From Pseudomonadota bacterium (lineage in GTDB: Bacteria > Pseudomonadota > Alphaproteobacteria > Rhizobiales > Devosiaceae), in NCBI GenBank assembly GCA_023415605.1, contig JAEZKB010000127.1:1-6421 (forward strand): a DNA stretch of 6,421 nt, in the 5' to 3' direction. How positions within the stretch are numbered: the stretch's first letter is position 1; every line of letters starts with the position of its first letter. Both the position numbers and the translations under genes were made by a program. The notes under the pieces were generated by a model. It made no database searches and was not told where the DNA came from. It saw nothing but the letters and a program-made list of their open reading frames with translations. Below, piece after piece: positions 1 to 5,022 of the stretch.

Positions 1-752
1 GCAAGGCGTCGCGGCTTGGGATGTACAACGTCGATCCAGCGGTGACCTTCTGGGCCACGCCGCCGATCCACGGCGTGCTGACGCCGTTCGTCGTCCATCC
101 GGCCAACTACACCTTCAAGCTGCCCGACAATGTGAGCTTTGCCGAAGGCGCGATGGTCGAGCCGTTCGCCGTGGGCATGCAGGCCGCCACCAAGGCGCGC
201 ATCACGCCCGGCGATACGGCGGTGGTGATGGGCGCCGGGCCGATCGGCACGATGGTGGCGCTCGCAGCGCTCGCCGGCGGCTGCTCGCGCGTCATCATCT
301 CCGACCTGGCACAGCCCAAGCTCGACATAGCGGCGCAATACCAGGGCATTATTCCCGTCAACATCAAGAACAAGTCGCTGGCCGACGAGGTCAACGCGCT
401 GACCGGCAACTGGGGCGCGGATGTCGTTTTCGAGTGTTCCGGCAGTCCGCGCGCCTGGGACAGCGTCATCGACGTGCTGCGCCCGGGTGGCATGATCGTC
501 GCGGTCGGTCTGCCGGTCGAAAAAGTGCCGCTCGACGTCTCGACGCTCTCCGTGAAGGAGGCAACGATCACCTCCGTCTTCCGCTATGCGCACCAGTATG
601 AGCGCGCCATCGCGCTGATGGGGTCGGGTCGCGTCGATCTCAAGCCGCTGATCTCCGAGACCTTCAGGTTCGAAGATTCGATCAAGGCGTTCGACCGCGC
701 CGTCGAAGCGCGCCCGACCGATGTGAAACTGCAGATCCTGATGGAAGGCTGA
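1..752 (+). CDS. NAD-dependent polyol (xylitol/sorbitol-type) dehydrogenase, 5'-truncated
   Basis: This is a zinc-type medium-chain dehydrogenase that probably oxidises a polyol such as xylitol or sorbitol to the ketose with NAD+. The frame is open from base 3 to the window edge. The Met at 21 is unlikely to be the start because it has no ribosome site and the N-terminal catalytic half (first zinc ligands) is missing, so roughly 100 residues lie upstream. Counting from that Met, a V-E-P motif at residues 46-48 places Glu47 where sorbitol dehydrogenases carry an active-site glutamate. The Rossmann GxGxxG is at 71-76, and Asp95 at the end of the second strand favours NAD+ over NADP+. The phrase FWATPPIHG resembles rhizobial xylitol dehydrogenase-like proteins. 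The stop lies 2 nt before the next SDR gene, so the two are co-transcribed. The family is secure; the exact polyol is not. Confidence 0.85.
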   Translation, partial: KASRLGMYNVDPAVTFWATPPIHGVLTPFVVHPANYTFKLPDNVSFAEGAMVEPFAVGMQAATKARITPGDTAVVMGAGPIGTMVALAALAGGCSRVIISDLAQPKLDIAAQYQGIIPVNIKNKSLADEVNALTGNWGADVVFECSGSPRAWDSVIDVLRPGGMIVAVGLPVEKVPLDVSTLSVKEATITSVFRYAHQYERAIALMGSGRVDLKPLISETFRFEDSIKAFDRAVEARPTDVKLQILMEG

Positions 753-754
753 GA

Positions 755-1534
755 ATGGACCTGGGGCTCAAAGGTAAACTCGCCGTCATCACCGGCGGCA
801 GCGTCGGCATCGGCCTTGCATTAGCGGAGGGCTTTGCCGCAGAGGGCGCCAATTTGCTGATCACTGCCCGCGGCAAGGAGCGCGTTGAGGCCGAGGCCGC
901 GCGCATCGCCGGCACGTACGGCGTCACCGCCCGCGGCGTCGCTTCCGATGTCGCGACTGCCGAAGGCTGCAACGCGGTGATCGCGGCGGCGGCGGAAATG
1001 GGCGGCGCCGATATCCTCATCAACAATGCCGGGACCGGCTCGAATGAGACCATCGCGGAAGCCGATGACAGCAAGTGGCAATACTACTGGGACCTGCACG
1101 TCATGGCCGCCGTCCGGCTCGGTCGCGGGCTCTGCGCGCAGATGAAGGCCAAGGGCGGCGGCGCCGTCATCCACAATGCCTCGATCTGCGCCGTGCAGCC
1201 GCTCTGGTACGAGCCGATCTACAACACCACCAAGGCGGCGCTGATGATGTTCAGCAAGACCCTCGCGAACGAGGTGGTCGGCGACAACATTCGGGTCAAC
1301 ACCATCAACCCGGGCCTCGTCCTTACGCCTGACTGGGTCAAAACCGCCAAGCAGATCGCGGGGGACAATTACGAGGCGCACCTACAGGGCGTCGCCGACG
1401 AAGCCGGCGGCATGAAACGCTTCGCCACCCCCGAGGAGCTGGCGCATTTCTTCGTCTTCCTGTGCTCGAACAGGGCGAGTTACTCCACCGGCTCCACCTA
1501 CTTCGTCGACGGCGGCTGGCTGCGGACGGTGTAG
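755..1534 (+). CDS. Classical SDR family oxidoreductase, polyol operon
   Basis: A 259-residue cytoplasmic short-chain dehydrogenase of normal family length. Visible motifs are the nucleotide-binding TGGSVGIG (13-20), Asp65-Val66, NNAG (90-93), Ser143, the YxxxK pair Tyr156/Lys160 and the Pro-Gly at 186-187. Arg39 after the second strand hints at NADP(H), though this is not decisive. The helix-4 position that normally holds the Asn of the catalytic tetrad reads D-L-H-V, giving His115. The ATG follows the upstream stop by 2 nt, and a GGAAGG ribosome site lies about 6 nt ahead of it inside the previous gene, so translation is coupled. Coupling to the polyol dehydrogenase suggests a neighbouring step in sugar or polyol oxidation. 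The substrate cannot be told from sequence. Confidence 0.9.
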   Translation: MDLGLKGKLAVITGGSVGIGLALAEGFAAEGANLLITARGKERVEAEAARIAGTYGVTARGVASDVATAEGCNAVIAAAAEMGGADILINNAGTGSNETIAEADDSKWQYYWDLHVMAAVRLGRGLCAQMKAKGGGAVIHNASICAVQPLWYEPIYNTTKAALMMFSKTLANEVVGDNIRVNTINPGLVLTPDWVKTAKQIAGDNYEAHLQGVADEAGGMKRFATPEELAHFFVFLCSNRASYSTGSTYFVDGGWLRTV

Positions 1535-1969
1535 CTAAGCCGCACCCGCATACGCCACCTTCGCCGGCTCCGTATCCTGTGCGCCGTCGTATGCAGTACG
1601 GGCGGCGCGGATTGCGGGGTGGCGGTTGTCGGCCCAGCGGACGAGGGGGGCCAACACAGAGACCAGTTCGTGGCCGAGCGGGGTCAGTTCGTAGGTGACG
1701 CTCGGCGGTTTGGTCGGGAACACGGTGCGGATAAGAAGGCCGTCGCGCTCCAGGTGGCGCAGCGTTTCGGTCAGCATGCGGCGCGAAATATCGGGCACCT
1801 CACGGGCGAGCGCTGAAAATCGCTGCGGGCCGCGGGCGAGAGAGGACACCAGCAGTACGCTCCACTTGTCGCCGACCCGGTCGAGCACGTCGCGCACCGG
1901 GCACTGGCTGGAATCGAGCCCGCGACCTTTCCAGTCATCGAGCAGTGAGAGATCGTCGGCGGCGCGCAT
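1535..1969 (-). CDS. HxlR-family winged-helix transcriptional regulator (QorR-like context)
   Basis: A 144-residue DNA-binding repressor or activator of the HxlR type, many members of which sense quinones, aldehydes or oxidants through an N-terminal cysteine. The signature C-P-V-R-D-V-L-D-R-V-G-D-K-W starts at Cys23, the position of the sensing Cys in the family. The helix-turn-helix follows (R-F-S-A-L at 50-54, I-S-R-R-M-L-T-E-T-L at 61-70), then the wing with Y-E-L-T-P-L-G at 93-99. I chose the ATG at 1969 over an in-frame GTG at 1984 because a GGAAGGA ribosome site lies 6 nt upstream of the ATG and overlaps the GTG region. It diverges from a QorB-like reductase, the same arrangement as E. 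coli qorR/qorB, so it probably controls that gene and itself. Its stop codon abuts that of the upstream SDR. Confidence 0.9.
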   Translation of the reverse strand: MRAADDLSLLDDWKGRGLDSSQCPVRDVLDRVGDKWSVLLVSSLARGPQRFSALAREVPDISRRMLTETLRHLERDGLLIRTVFPTKPPSVTYELTPLGHELVSVLAPLVRWADNRHPAIRAARTAYDGAQDTEPAKVAYAGAA

Positions 1970-1975
1970 GGTGGT

Positions 1976-1982
1976 TCCTTCC
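1976..1982 (-). promoter_or_regulatory. Ribosome binding site deciding the HxlR gene start
   Basis: On the minus strand the sequence reads GGAAGGA, 6 nt before the ATG at 1969. This is a strong Shine-Dalgarno and makes the ATG a better start than the in-frame GTG five codons earlier, which would lie on top of the site. Confidence 0.75.
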
Positions 1983-2023
1983 ACGTAACCTTGTCCCGCG
2001 AAAATTCCTGCTTTCCGCGAGCC

Positions 2024-2040
2024 GGTCTAGAATTTAGACC
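2024..2040. promoter_or_regulatory. Candidate HxlR operator, perfect inverted repeat
   Basis: GGTCTA-gaatt-TAGACC is a perfect 6-bp inverted repeat with a 5-bp AT-rich spacer. It is the best-formed palindrome in the 103-bp gap between the divergent HxlR gene and the quinone reductase. It lies 33 nt before the reductase ATG and 55 nt before the regulator ATG, a position from which a bound dimer could block both promoters. A -10-like TAGAAT (2028-2033) for the reductase falls inside it, and TAAATT on the minus strand (2036-2031) could serve the regulator; neither has a convincing -35. HxlR proteins are known to bind short dyads in such gaps. Assignment of this one is by position. Confidence 0.65.
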
Positions 2041-2072
2041 ATGTCTCCGCAATTTACCAGCAGGACCCATCC

Positions 2073-2948
2073 ATGACCGACTACAAGACTTCCAAAATCC
2101 TCGTCACCGGCGCGGGCGGCAAGCTCGGCCGGCGAGTCGTCGAGCTGCTGCTCGAGGGTGGCGCAACTCAGGTCATCGCCGGCACCCGCAATCCTTCCAA
2201 AGTCACCGTTCCTGGCGTGGAGACCCGCAAGGTCGACTTTTCCGATCCGGCCAGCCTCGATGCCGCCTTTGCGGGTGTTGACCAGGTGCTGATCATTTCA
2301 ACCGACGAAGTTGGCGAAGTGCGCCAGAAGCTGCAGGCCAACGCGGTTGCGGCTGCCGGCAGGGCCAAGGTCAAGCACATCCTCTACACGTCGCTGCCCA
2401 ATCCGGGGCCAGAATCGCCGGTGCTGCTCGCGCCCGACCATCACCTCACCGAGCAGGCGATTGCCGCGACCGGGATCGACTACACCTTCCTGCGCAATTC
2501 CATCTACATGGACATGTTTCTGCAGTCGCTGCCGCCGGCCCTGGCCTCGGGCAAGTGGTACGTGGCGCGCGGGCAGGGCCGCAGCGCCCACGTGTCGCGC
2601 GAAGATTGCGCCCGCGCCGCGGCGGCCGTCCTGTTAGGTGGACCGAAGGGCAAGCGCATCGTCGAGGTGGCCGGGCCAGAGGCGCTAACCGCCGATGAAA
2701 TCGCCGCCATCGTCAGCGACGTCACCGGTCGGCCGCTCGAGGCCGTGCATGTCGATGACGCCGGGCTCATCGCCGGCATGGTGGCCGCGGGGTTGCCGCA
2801 ACCGGTCGCAGCGCTCTTTGCTTCCTTCGACACGGCCGTGCGGATCGGCCATGCCGACGTGAAGAGCCAGATCGAAGAGCTGACCGGCAAGGCTCCACAA
2901 TCGCTGCGCGATTTCCTGGCCGCCAATAAGGCCGCCTTCGCGGCTTGA
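2073..2948 (+). CDS. NmrA-like / QorB-type NAD(P)H:quinone oxidoreductase
   Basis: A 291-residue atypical SDR of the NmrA type, close in layout to E. coli QorB (286 residues), which reduces quinones with NADPH in the cytoplasm. The nucleotide-binding TGAGGKLG is at 12-19, and Arg39-Asn40 after the second strand is the usual NADPH-phosphate contact. I-S-T-D-E-V-G is at 75-81 and matches the I-S-S-S-E-V-G of QorB. Y-T-S (105-107) is followed by a stretch ending in L-R-N, as in QorB. There is no YxxxK catalytic pair, as expected for this branch. The ATG has AGGAC 6 nt upstream. It is divergent from the HxlR regulator and convergent with the efflux pump, so it probably detoxifies quinones when the regulator is released. 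Other NmrA-like roles (redox sensing without catalysis) are possible. Confidence 0.88.
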   Translation: MTDYKTSKILVTGAGGKLGRRVVELLLEGGATQVIAGTRNPSKVTVPGVETRKVDFSDPASLDAAFAGVDQVLIISTDEVGEVRQKLQANAVAAAGRAKVKHILYTSLPNPGPESPVLLAPDHHLTEQAIAATGIDYTFLRNSIYMDMFLQSLPPALASGKWYVARGQGRSAHVSREDCARAAAAVLLGGPKGKRIVEVAGPEALTADEIAAIVSDVTGRPLEAVHVDDAGLIAGMVAAGLPQPVAALFASFDTAVRIGHADVKSQIEELTGKAPQSLRDFLAANKAAFAA

Positions 2949-2950
2949 TG

Positions 2951-4384
2951 CTACTCGGCGGCCTGGGCTTCGGCCCGGGCCGTCTCTCCGCGAACGATGC
3001 TGAGCCCAAGCGGAATCGCCAGCAGCGGCACCAAGGCGAAGAGGCCGTAGAGCCACCATGCGGGCGTTAGCGCGTTGCCCGCCTCACCGCCAGCAGAGAG
3101 CCCGGCGAGATTGACGATGACGCCGCCCAGCGCCGCGCCCAGCCCGCTGGCGAAGAGCTGCACCATGGTAATGGCGGCGGATGTCAGGTCCTTCTCACCG
3201 TCGGGTGCGGCCTGGAACAGCCGGGTCAGCACATGCGGCCAGGTCGAACCGATGCCCAGCCCCATGGCGAGCAGCGAGAGTCCAACCGGCGCCAGCAGCA
3301 CGATATCTCCCTCCGGATTGAGATGGCCGATCGTCAGTGCCAGGGCGATGGCGCCGAGCGAGAGCAGGGTCGGACCGGCGACCAAGAGGGCGCGAGCGCG
3401 CGCCCCAGTCCATCCCGAGCAGGTGACCGAGCCGGTGCTCCAGCCGACCGCCATCAGCGCCACGAGGTAACCGGCGATCAGCGGCTGCTGCCCGTGCAGC
3501 GTCTGCAGGAACAGCGGCACGAACACGTCCGAAGTGATGGCGAGCTGCATGATGAGCATCATGAGCAGCAGCGGCGCGAGGATCGAGCCGAAGCTGAAGC
3601 TGCCGGTAGGCAGCAGGCGGTGCGGTCCGCGCCGTTCGAGCCTGCCCATCCAGACGATGCCGAGCACGGCGGCAGCGGTCAGCGCGGCGGCGAGTGCCAG
3701 ATTACCGGTGGTGACGCTGGCCACGGAAATCGCCATCACCGCACCGATCAGCAGCAGAATCTGCAAGGCAGGAAGATTCTTCACGCCAGCCTCGTCGCTG
3801 CGGCGCGGGATGACGCGCAACGCGAACAACGCCAGCAGCACCGCGAAGGGCACAAGCAGGAAGAAGGCCCAGCGCCAGATGCCGAACTCGGCGAAGACGC
3901 CGCCGATGGCCGGGCCAATCAGGGTCGAGATGCCCCAGACGCCGGAAAGCAGGCCCATGCCGCGCGCCCAAAGCCGCTCAGGGAAGATGATGCGGACCAT
4001 GGCATAGGTCAGCGCGCCTAGCAGGCCGGCGCCAAAACCCTGCACGGTGCGCCCGAGCAGCATCACCCACATTTCGGGCGCCAGCCCGCAGATCAGGCTG
4101 CCGGCGCCGAAGGTCAGGGCGGCAATGATGTAGTTCATGCGCGGGCCGATGCCGAAGGGCCGGATGGCGGCAAAGATCGATGCGACGATCGACGCCACGA
4201 TGAAGAGCGTCGTCGCCCAGGCGAAGAGCTCGATGCCGCCGATATCCGCCACCACGGAGGGCATCAGCGTGCCGGAGATGAAGACGTTGATGGCGTGCAA
4301 GCCCACCCCACTGGTCAGCACCGCGATCCTCAGGCCATTGCCGGCTGAGAACAACTCGCCCCAACCCGCCTTTTGCTCAGTCAT
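2951..4384 (-). CDS. 14-TM MFS multidrug efflux transporter, predicted SoxR target
   Basis: A 477-residue inner-membrane proton-driven exporter. About 14 hydrophobic segments can be counted (first near 18-40, last near 440-465), which with the length indicates the DHA2 drug-efflux group. Motif B appears as G-R-T-V-Q-G-F-G-A-G at 111-120 with Arg112, and the antiporter motif C as G-I-S-T-L-I-G-P-A-I-G-G at 151-162. The loop 2-3 motif A is poorly conserved (R-P-F-G-I-G-P-R, 75-82). The ATG at 4384 is preceded by GAGG on the minus strand about 8 nt upstream. It diverges from soxR across a SoxR box and has a SoxR-type promoter with a 19-bp spacer, so it is probably induced by redox-cycling drugs. 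The substrate is not identifiable. Confidence 0.9.
   Translation of the reverse strand: MTEQKAGWGELFSAGNGLRIAVLTSGVGLHAINVFISGTLMPSVVADIGGIELFAWATTLFIVASIVASIFAAIRPFGIGPRMNYIIAALTFGAGSLICGLAPEMWVMLLGRTVQGFGAGLLGALTYAMVRIIFPERLWARGMGLLSGVWGISTLIGPAIGGVFAEFGIWRWAFFLLVPFAVLLALFALRVIPRRSDEAGVKNLPALQILLLIGAVMAISVASVTTGNLALAAALTAAAVLGIVWMGRLERRGPHRLLPTGSFSFGSILAPLLLMMLIMQLAITSDVFVPLFLQTLHGQQPLIAGYLVALMAVGWSTGSVTCSGWTGARARALLVAGPTLLSLGAIALALTIGHLNPEGDIVLLAPVGLSLLAMGLGIGSTWPHVLTRLFQAAPDGEKDLTSAAITMVQLFASGLGAALGGVIVNLAGLSAGGEAGNALTPAWWLYGLFALVPLLAIPLGLSIVRGETARAEAQAAE
2957..2984 (+). terminator. cUUCGg stem-loop after the quinone reductase, inside the convergent MFS gene
   Basis: Nine nucleotides after the reductase stop, the plus strand can form a 12-pair stem. 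The left arm is 2957-2968 and the right arm 2973-2984, closed by C-TTCG-G, the exceptionally stable cUUCGg tetraloop. Only two pairs are G-U wobbles (2958/2983 and 2964/2977). The downstream sequence has scattered T residues (tctctcc) but no clean T tract, so intrinsic termination is plausible rather than certain. On the minus strand the same bases encode the Ala/Glu-rich tail of the transporter, so the hairpin is shared coding sequence. Confidence 0.45.
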
Positions 4385-4468
4385 CCGTCAACCTCATCGT
4401 CCGCAGGAATCCGTGCCGGACACGTGCCGCCTTCTAGGCGCATCCGGTCATCGGTGCTACGTCTACAA

Positions 4469-4486
4469 CCTCAACCAATGTTGAGG
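4469..4486. promoter_or_regulatory. SoxR box operator
   Basis: CCTCAACCAATGTTGAGG is an 18-bp palindrome with perfect 7-bp arms around CAAT. It keeps both conserved half-sites CCTCAA and TTGAGG of the classical SoxR operator (E. coli soxS: CCTCAAGTTAACTTGAGG) and differs only in the central bases. It lies 10 nt upstream of soxR and 84 nt upstream of the divergent transporter, so one dimer can govern both. Confidence 0.9.
4483..4486 (+). promoter_or_regulatory. soxR Shine-Dalgarno embedded in the SoxR box
   Basis: The only purine-rich ribosome-site candidate ahead of the soxR ATG is GAGG at 4483-4486, 10 nt upstream, which is the right half of the SoxR box. In an RNA that starts before 4469, the box would fold into a 7-bp hairpin with a CAAU loop that pairs this site. 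Confidence 0.5.
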
Positions 4487-4496
4487 TAAAGCGCAA

Positions 4497-4958
4497 ATGC
4501 AGAGGGAATTGACGGTTGGTGAAGTCGCGGCCCGTTCCGGCGTCGCCGTTTCCGCGCTGCATTTTTACGAGCGCAAGGGGCTGATCTCGAGCCACCGCAC
4601 TGCAGGCAATCAGCGTCGATACGATCGCGACGTGCTGCGGCGCGTCGCCATCATCCGCATGGCGCAGGAGATGGGTATCCCCCTCGCCGAGGTCGGCGAG
4701 TCGCTGAAGACGCTGCCGCGCGGCCACGTGCCCACGAAGGAGGACTGGTCGAAAATCTCAGAAGGCTGGCGCAGCAGGCTCGATCGCCGCATCGTGCTGC
4801 TGCAGCGCCTGCGCAGCGAACTCGACAATTGTATCGGCTGCGGCTGCCTCTCGCTCGACCGCTGTCCTCTCTACAATGCCGGCGACCACCTCCGCGCCAC
4901 CGGAACCGGACCCCGCGTCATGCTCCGCGACGGGGAGGACATACTGCCGCAAGGGTGA
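4497..4958 (+). CDS. soxR: SoxR, redox-sensitive [2Fe-2S] MerR-family activator
   Basis: A 153-residue homodimeric transcription factor whose oxidised [2Fe-2S] cluster switches on target promoters in response to redox-cycling compounds. The N-terminal MerR winged helix is clear (L-T-V-G-E-V-A-A-R-S-G-V from residue 5, F-Y-E-R-K-G-L-I from 23, R-R-Y at 40-42). A dimerisation helix covers about 83-110. The diagnostic cluster motif C-I-G-C-G-C-L-S-L-D-R-C-P-L-Y-N has cysteines at 112, 115, 117 and 123, the same C-x2-C-x-C-x5-C spacing as E. coli SoxR (119, 122, 124, 130). No soxS gene is present, as is usual outside the enterics, where SoxR acts directly on effector genes. The divergent MFS gene and the SoxR box between them make that pump the obvious target; autoregulation is likely. 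Confidence 0.97.
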   Translation: MQRELTVGEVAARSGVAVSALHFYERKGLISSHRTAGNQRRYDRDVLRRVAIIRMAQEMGIPLAEVGESLKTLPRGHVPTKEDWSKISEGWRSRLDRRIVLLQRLRSELDNCIGCGCLSLDRCPLYNAGDHLRATGTGPRVMLRDGEDILPQG

Positions 4959-4964
4959 AGAGGT

Positions 4965-4990
4965 GGAACGGCAGCATCGGTGTTCACGTT
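4965..4990 (+). promoter_or_regulatory. EcfG (general stress sigma) promoter of the mgtC-like gene
   Basis: GGAAC (4965-4969) and CGTT (4987-4990) are separated by 17 nt, matching the GGAAC-N16/17-cGTT consensus of alphaproteobacterial EcfG sigma factors (RpoE2 in Sinorhizobium, SigT in Caulobacter). Initiation about 7 nt further on would leave a leader of about 25 nt holding the AAGGA ribosome site. It begins 7 nt after the soxR stop. Confidence 0.65.
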
Positions 4991-5010
4991 CATGCCGCAG
5001 CGTCAACATC

Positions 5011-5015
5011 AAGGA
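5011..5015 (+). promoter_or_regulatory. Ribosome binding site deciding the mgtC-like start
   Basis: AAGGA sits 7 nt before the ATG at 5023. It selects this start over an in-frame Met at 4876 that lies inside soxR and would add a 49-residue extension unlike the family. Confidence 0.7.
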
Positions 5016-5022
5016 CCGCGTC

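Larger units (their letters stand above)
4460..4490 (-). promoter_or_regulatory. SoxR-type promoter of the MFS gene (long 19-bp spacer)
   Basis: On the minus strand, -35 TTTACC (4490-4485) and -10 TAGACG (4465-4460) are separated by exactly 19 bp. The overlong spacer contains most of the SoxR box. As I recall it, E. coli soxS has the same TTTACC, a 19-bp spacer and a -10 TATACT. SoxR and other MerR proteins activate such stretched promoters by twisting the spacer. The -10 is a weak match to consensus, as expected for an activator-dependent promoter. The transcript would have a leader of about 70 nt before the transporter ATG. Confidence 0.7.

Noticed and set aside
1548..1594. Inverted repeat GCATACG / CGTATGC in the 3' end of the HxlR gene as a terminator for the upstream SDR
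   Set aside because: The arms are perfect, but the 33-nt loop is large, there is no T tract, and the repeat is in coding sequence; it may be chance.
1970..1984. GTG at 1984 as the HxlR-family gene start
   Set aside because: It lies in the strong ribosome site for the ATG at 1969, and the five extra residues add nothing conserved.
1997..2019. Imperfect repeat CGCGAAAA / TTTCCGCG in the HxlR-reductase gap as a second operator
   Set aside because: It has one mismatch and a different sequence from the perfect dyad at 2024-2040; there is no independent support.
3233..4021. Long plus-strand open frame (262 codons) antisense to the MFS gene
   Set aside because: Its product is an Arg/Gln/His/Glu-rich composition typical of antisense frames in GC-rich DNA, with no domain motif, while the minus-strand frame encodes a clear 14-TM transporter.
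4980..5009. Inverted repeat TGTTcACG / CGTcAACA between soxR and the mgtC-like gene as a soxR terminator
   Set aside because: It contains a mismatch, has no T tract, and overlaps the better-supported promoter -10 element.
4876..5022. Upstream in-frame start that would give the MgtC-like protein a 49-residue N-terminal extension
   Set aside because: It begins inside soxR, starts before the EcfG-like promoter, encodes a Cys/Arg-rich stretch unlike the family, and has no good ribosome site. The ATG at 5023 has AAGGA 7 nt upstream.
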